The notes: a model not told the origin generated them from the sequence alone. DNA of 64,000 nt from Gnetum montanum (GCA_015680685.1 MNCI01002706.1:898680-962679); one strand, 5' to 3'. Shown: positions 11,153 to 23,290, counted from the first letter of the stretch. Made by a program: numbers and translations.

Positions 11153-12187
11153 TGAAGATTGAGAACTTAGAAGGGGGCTAAATAAGTTCCACTAATTGAA
11201 AATCAAAATTTCACACAAATATATGTGGTTCTCAAACTTGGGTATGTCCACACTTAGAGGGTAGAATCCTTGCACACCTTTGGATTTTATTTCTTCAAAT
11301 ATGTGGTTTCAAGGACACCACAACCTTTACAAAATTCGAGCTCTGAAAGGGGTGTTTACATAGAGAAACACATCTAACCTCACAATGTCCCAATAAGCTC
11401 AAAATGTAGTTTCAAGGATCACACAACCTGTATAAGAACTTGAGCTTTGCATGGTGTGTTTTTTCTCAAGAAACATACCCAATCCCTCAAGGTTCCAACA
11501 AGCTCAAGGGATGCCTTTTTGCAAGAAGCACATCAACCCCATAGGGCTTACAAAGGTAGAAATGAAAGATCAAGGAGATAATGTACTCAAATTGCAATTT
11601 CCTTACTTTAAGGCTCTTAACAATTACAATACTCAAATTATAAAAGATGACGAACTAAAGAAAAAATCAATTCACAAGATGTGTACAATGAAGGGAATAT
11701 TCATGTGAAGAGTGCTTGTCCTTTTCTTAAAGATATCATTTCTTTTATAGCCTTTGTCTTTGTTAAATGACCATTGGAGTTTGTACAATGACTAGAAAAT
11801 GGCTAGTTGGGACGTCTCACTTTTGTTGGGACATCTCACATGGGATGTTTCAACTATACTTGGGACTATTTTTTTGGGACATCTCACTTAAGATTTGGAA
11901 TTTTAAACATGGAAATCTACTGTACCTTTGGGATGTCTTAACAGTTCCTGGAACATCTTCTTTTAAGTTCTAAATGTCGTGCATCCTTGTGAATTTTCCA
12001 AAACTCTTGCAATCTTAGTTGAGACTTTGTCACTTTAGATTAATAACTCAACCCTCATCTTGGTTTCATCATGCTCTTTATCTTGATCTCATCATGCTCT
12101 TGTCAAGTTCCAAGTCCTGGAAGATTTCACAAGAACATTTTCCACTTTCTTCATTTTCCAAGGTTTTGACATACCAAAAGGTCAACA
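11153..12187 (-). repeat. Copia-array middle LTR (shared by both internal copies)
   Basis: A 1035-bp LTR. On the minus strand it starts TGTTGACC and ends CTTCA. It serves as the 3' LTR of the 12188-14993 copy and the 5' LTR of the 5632-11152 copy. It contains repeated GGGACATCTC / GGGATGTCT units at about 11805-11960. Confidence 0.9.
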
Positions 12188-13560
12188 ATCTTCTTCTTTT
12201 TAGTGATGTCCAAAACTTGAGAAAATGGGTTAGCATAATAACATAACATCATATGATAAGAAAATAAAGGCATAAAAATTTGTATATATATATAGCTAAG
12301 GATGAAAATAAGATAAATAGTGATTAGTAAATACACATTCTTAAACACATAAAAAATATAATCAAAGCCTTTTAATAGGTGTCCAAGAATGTTTTTCATG
12401 TAAAACCAGAGGCTGAACTCCAAATGATGAGTACTGAAAAATAAGTATTTTGTCTCTAAAACATCATGTCATGATAAATAGAAGTATGTAGCTAAGAATA
12501 TATCATGTATGAAAGCTATTAAAAATACTATCTATGATATATGCCAAAAGTCTCAAATTTAGATTAGTCATATAAGTATGAAGACTATATCCAGAAAGAT
12601 AATAACAACCAAGTCCTAACAAATAGTCTTTAGGCTATTACCATTATCTTAAGATCACCTCATGAACTTAACATTAAATTTACTTAATATCAATCTCTCT
12701 TTCCCTTTTGGATGTCAGACAAAAAGATAAATTAATTCCATTGCAAGAAGAGAGCAATTACACATACAACTTGAAAAGACCAAAATCAATCAGATCCTTG
12801 ACAAGATGACTTATATATATATCCATGCCAATCTCCAACACCAAGAAACACATCTCAAGGTAAAGTATATAGAAAAAATTATCCAAAATAATCTTGTACT
12901 TACACATTTATCTTTTAATTATTACTGAAGTCCAACACAATTTGGGTAGGCCTGTAGAGCCCTTCTTTCTCATTTTTTCCTATGTGTTAAAGTGGAAATT
13001 CTTGCTACTTGAATTTTTGTGAGAGTCTTACAAAACTCACCCTAAGTAGGTGGTCATAAAAAAAATGTTATAGATAAGGGACTAACTCCCCTTGCATATG
13101 TGTCAGACTTTCCCACAACTTCTCCAAAATCAATGCATTTATTGTATAATAGTACAATCTTCTTGAGTCATCTTGCTTCTTGTAGAGATGTATTCTTGAC
13201 TTCTAAATGATAATAGTATAACCAAAAGCAAATTGTGCATCAATAGTCATCATAGTACTAAATTATGTGTGTTTTCGGTTCTAGATTCTACATCAGTTAA
13301 TAGCCAATTTAATGTCTACTATAGCCTTGATGGTCATTTTCCTTTATCTGCAACTCAACATCTTATAAGATCAAGTGAGGATTTCTTGTGATTTACCACG
13401 ATTTTCAATCAGTGTCATCCATTCAATAGATTTTCATATTAATAGTATTTCAAGAAATAAACTAATTAAAACTAATTCTAGCAAGTCAAGAAATAGAGAT
13501 TGCAATCTTACGTACTGTTACTTATCTTGCTTGCTCCTAAATATTGACATGATTAAGCAT
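12188..13560 (-). other. Copia internal region, copy I, 3' part, no recognisable pol
   Basis: AT-rich sequence homologous to 5632-6990 of the other copy. At the position where protease, integrase and RT would lie in an autonomous Copia element I see no conserved motif in any frame, only scattered short frames. The region is best read as a 3' non-coding remnant after deletion or loss of pol. Confidence 0.6.
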
Positions 13561-14930
13561 GTTTAGGATGATGCCCTCCATTATAGAGTGCCTCTCTTTC
13601 TTGCATATTATCTTTACCTTTTTTGACATCAACATATTTGTTTGAATCTCTTATTTACTTTGAGGTTGCTATTGCTTCATGCTTGTGTTCTTCTTTTATT
13701 TGAGAGGACCAATATTTTTCTCTAGTCAAGTGTTCTGACCCTTCAATATCATTGGTTCTTTTATCAACATGTGTAGTTATCTCTTCCTCATGCTTTTTCT
13801 CTTTAGGTCTACAACCTCTCTTACCCTGCAAGTCATATTTTCTAGGCTTCTTTTGATAAGACCATGTAGTTAATTTATAACAGTTTTACCATAAATAACA
13901 ATGAGATTACTTATGCCCAAAATTACCACAGTAAAAACACATAGTATTTCTCATTTGGATTGCACGTGCAAACCTTGGTGTATACCTCTCATTTGGTGAA
14001 ATGCTTGCAAATGTCTCATACTAGGAATTATTTCTCATTTATTTTTTGTTGTTTGGATCTCCACATTATCCTAGCAAGATTTGTAGAGTCTCCTTTCCTT
14101 TTGTTAACCTATCATTGATGAGCTTCAAATATGTGAGATCTTTGTTAATCTACTCATAGGAAAGGGTTAGCTTTTGTGCCTCAACCCTTAGGTATGAGTT
14201 TTTCTTTTCAAGATTTGAGCACTTCATATTAAGTTAAGCTATCTCTAGTCCTTTACTATGCAAGGCCTTTTTCATTTTGATGCATAAGTTCTAAAAGGAG
14301 GTTATTTCATTGCAAAGTAGATCATACCTTTCTTTAATGGTACTTTCACATTCTTTAGCTTGTTCTATAGTGTTGAAGATGGGAGCTTCATGTGCAAGAT
14401 CCATGCAAGATGTGAGTTTGTTGACAGGTCATCAATTTCTTCTTCATTGAATTCAACATCCTCATTGATGTAGAGGTTTTTAGCCTTCTTATCTTCTTGA
14501 GCTTTATCATCAAAGATTGAATCATTTATGAGTTCTTGATTAGCCAAGGCTATGCACAAAATATGTGAATCTTTGTGTGTATCATTAGTTTTTTATTCAT
14601 CATCATGACTTGTATAGATGTTCCTTGTTCTCCTTTCTTCACTAGACTTTTTCTCTTGTAACTTGTAAGCATTGGGGAATTTAGAGGCCATATGGTCTCT
14701 TCCATCACATATCCAACATTCCATAGAAGAAGTATCAAAATTTAAAATTTTATATTTCTTACCTCTTTTCTTACCTTTGTTTCACAATATGCTGCTAATG
14801 AGTTGAGTGGATCCATCTAGGAAGAATGCCCATATTATGAACCTCACATACTTAAAGAATCCTTACATTTGAGCTTTCTAGAATGTGAAGTTGATCCCAT
14901 CAAACATTGGTGGCTTGTTGTATGATGTTT
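13560..14930 (-). pseudogene. gag: Copia gag remnant, copy I, two zinc knuckles
   Basis: Read on the minus strand, the first knuckle at 14677-14718 is CWIC-DGRD-H-MASK-F, with the last Cys changed. It is followed by a Lys-rich linker, then CIALANQELINDSIFDDKAQ and an acidic tract. The second knuckle at 13898-13939 is CFYC-GNFG-H with a stop in the X4 spacer, then Cys. After it comes a charged tail (REKYWSSQIKEEHKHE). Paired knuckles of this kind occur in some plant Copia gag proteins. Stops are mainly TAG/TAA. No protease or integrase follows, so this copy must have moved in trans. Confidence 0.72.
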
Positions 14931-14978
14931 CTTTCATTGTTCACTCCTAAGTTATTATGCTTAAAATTGAGAGTATTA

Positions 14979-14991
14979 GGCTCTGATACTA
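14979..14991 (-). promoter_or_regulatory. Copia primer-binding site, tRNA-iMet type
   Basis: On the minus strand TAGTATCAGAGCC follows the LTR by two bases. It is one change from the standard plant Copia initiator-Met primer site. Confidence 0.85.
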
Positions 14992-14993
14992 CT

Positions 14994-16068
14994 TGAAGAT
15001 CAAGAACTTAGAAGGGGGTTGAATAAGTTCCATAAATTCAAAATCAGAACTACACACAAATGTACATGGTTCCCCAACTTGGGTACATCCAAACTTAGAG
15101 GGTAGAATTCATGCATAGTTATAGACTTTGTTTCTTCAAAAATGTTACTTCAAGGATACTACAACCTTTACAAAGTTTGAGCTCCACAAGGGGTGTTTTC
15201 ACATAGAAACACATCCAATCCTATAAGGTCTCAACAAGCTCAAAATGTGATTTAAAGGATACCACAACCTGTATAATAACTTGAGCTCCACATGGAGTGT
15301 TTTCTCTCAAGAAACATACCCAACCCTTCAAAATCCAAAAAAGATCAAGGGGTGCCTTCTCGCAAAAAGCACATCAACCCCATAGGACTTACAAAGGGAG
15401 AAATGAAAGATCAAGAAGAAAATGTACTCAAATTATAGATTTTTTTACTTTGAGGTTCTCAACAATTATAGTACTTAAATCACAAGAGATAAAGAATTGA
15501 AGAACAAATAAATTCACAAGATGTGTACAATGAAGAGAATATTCATGTGAATAGTGCTTGTCCTTTTTTAAAAGATGTTATTTCTTTTATAGTCATTGTC
15601 ATTGTCAAATGACTATTGGAGTTCATATAATGGCTAGAAAATGGCTAGTTGGGATGTCTCATTTGAGCTTGGGATGTGTCACTGACTTTTATATGCTTGC
15701 AAGTGGAATGTCTCACCTTTTTTGGGATGTATTACATGGGTTTGCTTAACTAGGATGTCTCAACTATAGTTAGTTGGGACATTTGTTGTTTTTCTAGGAT
15801 GTCTCACTTGAGATCTAGACTTTTAAACAAGGACATTTACTATATCTCTGGAACTTCTTGGTAGCTACTGGGACATCTTCTTTTAACTTCTAGATGTCAT
15901 GCATCCTTGTGAATTTTCCAAAGCTCTTGCAATCTTGGTTGAGACTTTGTTACTTCAGATTAACAACTGAGCTCTCATCTTAGTCTCATCATGCTCTTGT
16001 CAAGTTCCAAGTCTTTCAATATTTCACAAGCACATTTTCCAAGGTTTTGACATACCAAAAGGTTAACA
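14994..16068 (-). repeat. Copia-array rightmost LTR (5' LTR of copy I)
   Basis: A 1075-bp LTR starting TGTTAACC on the minus strand and ending CTTCA. It carries about nine GATGTC/GACATC-type sites between 15650 and 15895. The right flank is GATAA; the matching left target site would be outside the window. Confidence 0.9.
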
Positions 16069-18568
16069 GATAACCATAAACCAAAGCTCATAATTAAATC
16101 TCGTAACCATGAAAAATTTGTAATTCCAAAAGAGAGTTGATTTCTTATTCACATGCTGGTATTGATAAAATATTTCTTGTACAAAAGAGAAGGATCTAAA
16201 GAAAATATAATGTTCATTTTAAATCATCTAAGATTTCTTGGAAGGTACTTCAAATTCATTATCATGCATACTTTAAATGCATTGGCATGTCTATGCATAT
16301 AAAATCAACAATGGTAGAGGAGTGAGATCAACATTATGATAATAGATTAAACATAATACCAATTTCATTACTTAAAAAAATTTGACAAAATTGCTCTTCA
16401 ATGATATTTAATGGGTAGCATATTATTCAAAATTAAAATATGTGAAAAAATCAACCGCTTCAAGAAAATTCTTGGTAACCAAGGAATGGTAGCACTGCTT
16501 GAGCAATGGAAGATCTCAAAATAGCATGTAATACATAAGTTCAAGTACATTATGTCCAAAATAACATAATCTCAAAGGAAAACTAAATTTGAAAGCAAGA
16601 AAGAAGCTCCATCAATCATGCTTCATCACCATCAAGCTTCTAGCTCCTACCATCTAGATCTACATAAAAACATGTAGGAAGGATTAGAAATCTTCTATAG
16701 AGCTAACCACCTTGGTGCAAGTAGAACAAGCTATAAGATTGGATCACATGTTGCACAAGGAACCATCTCAAGGTTTGTGAGATTAGAATTCATAATCAAT
16801 ACTAAAAAACATGGTATCCTCAAAATATTAAAAAAAGTAGAAAAACTAAGAATGCCCTAGATATCAACCACCAACAAGGACTAGTTGGCCCACAAAGATT
16901 GCACCTATCTTAGATGTTGTTAACAATTCTACTCAAGGACTAGTTAACCAAGCCTCACCTAATCTTGGATGTATTGACTCTAAAAACAATCCCTTATATC
17001 TAATGTATTTCTTTCTTTTTGAATCATAAAGGAAACCATGTGAACAATCACAAGTGATGTGAGTAGGCACTAATTAGTTAAACAGTCCCCCCCATATTGG
17101 TTACCCATTATTATAATCCATGTTTAATTATAGGCAGTGTGGGTTAAGTATGACAACCAACCTCCCCTACACAACTACCCATTGACACATAGACTAGGCT
17201 ACCTAGGGTATAATCATAGGTAACGTAGGTTAAGCACTAGAGGCTAACCTAGACTCCTCACAATACATATCCATTGATCCCATCAAATGTACAATCGAGA
17301 GATTGAAACATGAGAAAATGCATGAGTATAAATACTAGAGGTCATGTACAATCTAGAGGATGCAAAAACAACACAAAATGGTGAAATTGATAGATCACGA
17401 GTGGAGTAGGACCCATAGTTACAAGTGAGAGATTGACCATAACTCACGGTTAGGTTGTTGTGAAGACCATGGTGCTATCATGACTCATGGACCTCACCAC
17501 TAGTTTTTGCTCAACAATGACCTCATCACGGGTCATTGTGAATCCACCATAGCTCAAGAAATGTATACTTGGCCTTGGGGTTTTAGCCATCTACAAGACT
17601 AAGACCTCATCATGACTCATGGTCTATGCTGGTACCTTCACCATGAGTTGTGGTAAACATACCATAAGTCATGGTGGCAAGAAATGCCACTGGAGATACA
17701 TCAAAAGGCATAAAAAAGACCATGAAAAGAGTGGAAAATGAAACTAGAATTATCATATAAATATTTAAAGAGATTAAAATACATAAGGATCTACATAAAT
17801 AAGGAATTACAAAATATAAGTAGTATCACAATAAGGAGATAAGGCCCATAATTGGTTACTTTACCTTCACAAATTGAGAGACCTGCAACATACGAGGTAA
17901 TATTCATTGAAGCATCCACACAATGTTGAGATCATCAACAGGAGAGACTGACCCATAAGAATAGATAAAGAATGCATGTAAAACATAAACCCTATCTTAA
18001 TACACAATCCCTAGGTTTACCAAGCTAATGTAGAAACACTAGTTCATCATAGCATATCCCATAGATAAATTCTATATTATTTAGAAAAGCTAGGTAAGAA
18101 TCTAGTAGGTTTTAGAAGAGTCTGAGTTTACTTAAGAAGAAATAGAATAAATCTTGAGTATGTTTTATAAAAAGATAATATTTTTTCAAAATATCCAACT
18201 GTAAGTTTATAGCATATGCCAACATTCTAGCAACATATTCTTAGCAAGAAAACACCAAGAAATTAGTAGTTTCCAAATATCAATCCAAAAGGATAAATAA
18301 AATCATATTTTTTAAAATTTTTCCAAAAATATTAATTTAAAATAGAAATAGTTATAAAAATAATTCACAATTTATAAAAAAGATAAGCTTTAATAAAAAA
18401 TTTATTAAATATTTTAAAAATAATTCTCAAACCAGATACTTGGAAGGTTATGAGATCAAATCCTTAAGAACCTTTAACAAATTAACAAAAGACATAAGTC
18501 AAGTTATAAATTAATCAAAGAATAATTAAGCATAATCTAAGGGTTATGAACATAGGGTGTTACATTAA
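16069..18568 (-). repeat. AT-rich intergenic DNA with minus-strand LTR-like start
   Basis: There is no supported gene in these 2.5 kb. At the right edge the minus strand starts TGTAACACCCTATG, a common start of plant Ty3/gypsy LTRs, so an LTR probably begins at 18568 and runs left. I could not fix its other end or a target duplication. At 17400-17700 there is a cluster of dyad motifs around ATGACTCATGG and CCATGAGTTGTGG. Near 17130-17240 two loosely repeated units end in GTAGGTTAAG / GTGGGTTAAG. Confidence 0.45.
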
Positions 18569-18653
18569 TGTTTTATAAAATTTTTCCTTTTATTTGATTA
18601 GGATTTTTTTATTACATAGAGCACCATTTTTACTTAGTCTCCCTTTTGACTAG

Positions 18654-19546
18654 TGATGAGACCTAATATGTCAAGTAGCTAAGTCATGGGGATATCATGA
18701 AGCTTCATTTTGTCAAGTGTATTAGTTGGTTGAGATATTGTAGATGCTACATCGCATATGCATTGTAGCATCCCTATCAGTGCATCTCAGTTGGTTGCTA
18801 CATTGTAGATGCTATATCACATTTGCTATATCATAGATGCGATATCGCATTTGCTATAACCTAGCTATGTTGATGGAGCCCTGTCGACGAATCCTTGTTG
18901 ATGCATTCCCATCAATGCAACTAAATGCTTTAACACATCCCAGTTGACGTAATGCCTGTATTTGCCTATAAATATGTGAGCACTCGCTATGTATTTGTTA
19001 CCATTTGGTCATTAGTGTAGCTAGACTCCTGTAGTTTTATTCTATAATCCTAGAGAACAATTAGCAAGTGCTCGCACTATGGATTTGAGTCAAATGTATG
19101 GTGTCTTATTTGAGTGGCATTGTACCTAGACACATTCCATGAATGACAATACGATTGAGATTGATTCCTATTCATTGTAGCACTTTAACCTAGAATAGAT
19201 TTACTTTTAATGTAATTTACTTTTTATATCCTTAGTTAATACTTACATTTTCATGCATATTAATCAATTAGTAGAATGAGCATAACTAGTTTTGAGTGTA
19301 AATACGTATTCACTTGGTAATCCTAGTAGCATTATTGCTTGGTTTGCCTAGTAGCGTAACACTCGGTGATCCCAGTAGTGGGTACATGAGTTTAGGATGT
19401 GTACGGAAAGCTAGGAACAGACATTCATCATCCTTAGGCTAGCTTAGAATTTATCTTATTTTTGTTAATTAGTTTAAATAATTAATTTCTACATGATTAT
19501 TTAGTTAGTTTATTGGCTGCACAACATCAAGAATCATATGCCTCAC
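18654..19546 (+). repeat. Old plus-strand LTR of the GATATC family, left part (split by element B)
   Basis: It starts TGATGAGACC and includes GCTATATC/GATATCGC-like sites (about 18800-18870), TATAAATA at 18967-18974, and the segments CACTTGGTAATCCTAGTAG and CTTAGGCTAGCTTAGA seen in the element A LTRs. It stops at CTCAC (19542-19546), the target site of element B, and resumes at 26752. I found no matching 5-bp repeats around the reconstituted LTR and no adjacent coding region, so it is a solo LTR or a remnant. Confidence 0.8.
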
Positions 19547-20329
19547 TAATGAGTGGCACGATACCCCTACACTCAACCATATGAATACGAGCGTAGCACA
19601 CGTGATCCAGTCGAACTTCGTAGACTAAGTGCCTACACACCCATGGAACACTTAGGGTTAATCATTTTTTTTCTTCCCATACTTACTTGTAGTTGTCACG
19701 GTGTATGGTTAAGTAAGTTCGAGGTATATGATTTTTATAGTTTTTATGTGTTTTATCTCCTATGCTAATGAGTTGAAGGGTAGAGAGACTAATTACTAAT
19801 TCTAACTAACAAACTAATTCTAAATTACCTAGCGTTAGCATCCGTTCCCACTTACTGTACACACCCTAAACTGATGCAACCGTGGCTACCAAACGCTAGT
19901 CGTTGCTATGATCACCACACGTAACGCATGTGCTCAAAGTGGTCATACTGAGGCACTTAACTAGGAGAGAAGGGTTGAGAGAGAAAGCAGTAAATAATAA
20001 GTAATAAATGATAGGTAATAAATAACAATAATAAAATCCTATTCCATGCACTGCAAGGTTTATCCAAGAAGCTCGTCTTTATTATCGTACACAAACTTGT
20101 GTTCAGGTATAACGTTTGCTCGAATAAAGATCCGTTCACTTTAGGGCTCCTACTGTGGGCACATGGAAAATATTCTATCTCTGGAGTGATCAATCTACCA
20201 GAGTTTCCCTACTATCTAGCTTAGGATGAGGAAACAAGGAAGAGCTACCTCTTATTTATAGATATGATGGTGCACCACGATATCGCGTACGCGATATCGT
20301 AGGAGAAGACGCGATATCGTGTCTGATCA
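19547..20329 (-). repeat. 3' LTR of element B
   Basis: 783 bp. The minus-strand start is TGATCAGACACG and the end ...CACTCATTA (the terminal CA is changed to TA). It matches the 5' LTR at 25947-26746 throughout, with scattered, mostly transition differences. Confidence 0.92.
20253..20323 (-). promoter_or_regulatory. U3 palindrome cluster and TATA box, element B 3' LTR
   Basis: On the minus strand three GATATCG sites (within 20277-20323), two of them as CGATATCG cores, precede TATAAATA (20253-20260). Confidence 0.72.
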
Positions 20330-20342
20330 TACCCCCATGACT
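20330..20342 (-). promoter_or_regulatory. 3' polypurine tract of element B
   Basis: On the minus strand AGTCATGGGGGTA abuts the LTR start, as in the related elements. Confidence 0.85.
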
Positions 20343-20345
20343 AAA

Positions 20346-22100
20346 TGAAAACTCATCTTTGAGTTCATTACAATAATATTAGGAAGGTATGGGATTATTG
20401 ACTCAAATGGAAACTAATGGGAGGACATGTGAACGGATCATCATTACAAGACACAACAAAACTAGTGTTCATGACAACAAGAGTGAACACCTTATTACAT
20501 TGACATCAGGCCTTAGTTGGCAGTTGAGAAAGAGAGAGAGAAAGAAGTGTTGTTACTACCAAAGCCAAGATTGCACCTTTCGTTGTCCATTCGTAAGCGC
20601 ATCATCGATCTCATTCCTTGCAAATCTGCTTCAGCATCGCTCCATTCCAAGTGGTCCTTCCAGATCCCTTCCGTTGTTGCATGATTTCCATTTGCACACA
20701 CAACACAATCGTATATTAGCAAGGGTAAATGAATCATCATGTCATTAATACATTGCTGCGGTGTAAGTCCATTGGCTAGGTTGTGGTATGGCTGATATGG
20801 ATCTAGAGATATATTAATGATGACTACCGAAGGTGTAGGGGTTAGGAGAAAATTGAAAAAATTGGGGCTAGGAGAAAATTGAAAAAATCGGGCCCTGTAC
20901 CCCCATGACTAATTGCGAACTTCCGGTAGCGTTAGAATGGAGAAAGAAATAGGAACAAGAAAGATGAGGAAAAAGAGACAACTATAGCATTGATGAAATG
21001 GATGTCAAGATGGAAATGAAAAAAATAAAATTAATTACAAAAATGTTAAGGGAAAGAATTTAATGAATGCACCAAATAGGAATGTCAGTGGGTCCTCCCC
21101 AAAGCAGGGTCATGTCCTTAATGCCCTGACAAGCCCACATTCAAAGAGTCCATAGGCTCTGGGAATGTCATTTGGAACAAGAGTTAAAGACTTAACCGTA
21201 AGAGTTTACCAAAAAGAACACGATGTGTCTACCAAAATATACACTAATGATACAACCGGCAATGAGGTGAATAATGGAGAGAAGTGTGGAGAGAAGAGAA
21301 TGGAATGGAATCCCAAGAACAAGGTGGTGTATAGCCCCTTGTGTGTTTCATGATTAATGTGACTTGGAAAATCTCATTCCAGCTCCAGCCTCAAACCAAC
21401 CACATCTAGTGACTTCGCATCAATGCATTTGGCCAAACCACCCACTTGAATAACAAGAATGCATCTCCAAAGAGCCACCACCATTCCGATGAAATAAAAG
21501 AGGAGAGAAAGGGAAGCGAGAAGGGCCTTAGTTAGAGGAAACATTTTTGGTTCCATAACCAGTGCTTGTAGCCCAAGGATTATTTTGTCTAAGGAGTGTG
21601 CTTTGAATTCTCACTTTTTTTTGGTGTGTTTTGTGTTTTGTGTTTTTATGTGTGAGAACCACATCATGCAAAGACTTCTTGTTTTTATTGACTCAGCTTC
21701 CAATAATTGGGTAACATCAGAATGGCGAGAAAACTCAAGAAGAAAACATCCAAGCACCCAAGAGAATGGCCAACACAAAAACATCAAGTTCCCTTGAAGT
21801 CACACCCTTTTCAAACCTTGAGTCCTTCCTTAGTTTGAGAAATGCTCAGTCACCAATTCGTTAAAGTTCTTATTATGAAGGGACTGTATATTTCCAAGCC
21901 GAGAGAGACCATAGACTTTGTGGATGGATGGATGAAGTGGACTCATTGCTTGCCATATCAAAAGAAACATACCTTAGTATCAACATCATGACTTAAAGGT
22001 AAAAACCAAACATTAGCAATCAATATGAAAACAGTTCATACCATTGGAAGAACACTTATTGGGTGACAAACTTACACGGTGGATCACACACACACAAACA
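20346..22100 (-). other. Post-pol region of element B
   Basis: No established gene. It contains an internal copy of the polypurine-like motif (TTAGTCATGGGGGTAC, minus strand, about 20896-20911) and the GGGGAGGACCCACTGACATT block (about 21080-21104) shared with the other family members. A minus-strand frame of about 75 codons at 20513-20740 (LPLLIYDCVVCANG, then RMDNERCNLGFG) has a collinear counterpart in element D (63136-63534) and a partial one in C. The plus-strand frame at 20389-20748 is frameshifted relative to D and is not supported. Confidence 0.65.
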
Positions 22101-22104
22101 CACA

Positions 22105-22391
22105 AAAAATGAAAAAGTATAACGATGTTGAAAAACAAAAACAAGAAAAGTTAAAGAAATTTGTTAAAAAAAAACAAGAAAAGTTAAAGAAAATTGTAAA
22201 ACAAAAACAAGAAAAGTTAAAGAAATTTATAAAACAAAAATGTGTAAGACAAAAATGTGTAAAACAAAAACGTGAAAAACAAAAACGTGTAATACAAAAA
22301 TGTGTAAAACAAAAATGTGTAAAACAAAAACATGGAAAACAAAAACATGTAAAACAAAAATGTGTAAAAGAAAAATGTGTAAAAAAAAACT
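22105..22391 (-). repeat. Minisatellite after the pol end, 15-bp unit
   Basis: Plus-strand units of AAAACAAAAATGTGT repeat about ten times from 22231. They are preceded by three longer units around ACAAGAAAAGTTAAAGAAA. In the element's own sense the array is T-rich. Elements 1, A and C carry shorter T-rich versions at the same place. It encodes only low-complexity Lys/Gln or Phe-rich frames and is not coding. Confidence 0.9.
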
Positions 22392-22608
22392 AAAAAGAAT
22401 TGAGGGCCTCCAATGATCAGCATAGGTGGCCATCTCCCCCATGACTGAATTGCAAGGGAGAGATCCGAAATAATGAGCTCCTATTTAAATTTCATAAAAG
22501 TGCCCAACTTCTCCCAATTGATGTTATTAGATTAAGGGGTGGAAGTTGGCGACGCTCATATTCCAATGTATCTATGCCTTTGCTGTTAACATGAGTTGTA
22601 CTCCCAGT

Positions 22609-23290
22609 TCATTCCGTGCATATTAAGTTACTTTTTCTAGTAGCTATCAACCATGGGGTGTCTACTACTGGTGTGGTTGCTACATACATACATCTTTGGA
22701 TTTTTATCTCTTGGGCACACCGATTACATGAAAGAGATGCTGAACATTCTTCCATGTCATCACCCTCTGAGTCACTATATGTGATGCATGGAACTTTCTT
22801 CTTCTTGATATTTCCACAAATATTTATCTTAGATATCTGTAAGAAAAGATCACGGATCCCTAGGTACGCATCTATTGTACTTAGCCATGGCCTTCCCATT
22901 ATAATTGGAAAGCCCCCATTGTTGTTGTTGACTTCAATTACCAGGAAATCAGTTGGGTAAGACTAACCACACACAGTGGTAATAATGTCCTCCACCAATC
23001 CCAAGGGAATGGTGATGGACTGGTCTACCAGCTCTAATTGAATGTTGCTCTTCTTAAGTTGGGGCAGGTTCTAGGCTTGATACATCTCTCGTGAAATTAG
23101 GTTGACTCCAGAACCTGAGTCAAGAAGAGCCTTATGTGGTTCATTCCCAGTGACTTGCAAATAGATTAAGGGGCTTCTAGGATCAGTTAGTTTCCTGGGA
23201 AGGTGGCCTACCTTAATCCAGTCGGTTACGGTATGCATTAACATAACCGTATGCGTACAACTCTATTGGATTGAAGGGTGCTCCGAAGTG
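22609..23290 (-). pseudogene. Retroviral-type aspartic protease region, element B
   Basis: This protease would cut the gag-pol polyprotein. On the minus strand I read DWIKVGHLPRKLTDPRSPLI, then the active-site motif LLDSGSGVNLIS with Asp-Ser-Gly at 23113-23121. It is followed by LELVDQSITIPLGLVEDI, then FPIIMGRPWLSTIDAYLG, the flap and C-terminal part typical of Ty3/gypsy proteases. The catalytic triplet is intact here, unlike in C. A few TAG stops interrupt the frame. Directly downstream the RT would start, but the sequence jumps to the end of pol at 22475-22480. Confidence 0.85.

Larger units (their letters stand above)
4996..16068 (-). mobile_element. Tandem Copia-type array: LTR-internal-LTR-internal-LTR
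   Basis: Three LTRs in the same minus orientation (4996-5631 truncated, 11153-12187, 14994-16068) flank two homologous internal regions of about 2.8 kb (12188-14993, and 5632-11152 after removing the insertion at 7409-10177). The full LTRs start TGTTAACC or TGTTGACC and end TTCA on the minus strand. A tRNA-iMet-type primer site (AGTATCAGAGCC, decayed in the middle copy) follows each. The internal regions carry gag-type zinc knuckles but no recognisable protease, integrase or RT, so the family is non-autonomous. The left end is cut by element 1. Shared middle LTRs point to LTR-LTR recombination between elements. Confidence 0.88.

Noticed and set aside
20389-20748. Plus-strand frame of 119 codons, with a counterpart at 63089-63400, possible antisense ORF
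   Set aside because: The two frames agree only up to a GA-rich stretch and then are shifted relative to each other, so the frame is not conserved. The region is homologous non-coding DNA of two related elements.
22231-22390. Regular short repeats that might suggest a CRISPR array
   Set aside because: The repeats are directly adjacent 15-mers without unique spacers, inside a plant retrotransposon.
22079-22442. Open frames rich in Lys/Gln (plus) or Phe/Leu (minus)
   Set aside because: They arise from a 15-bp minisatellite in all frames and have no protein-like composition or homolog.
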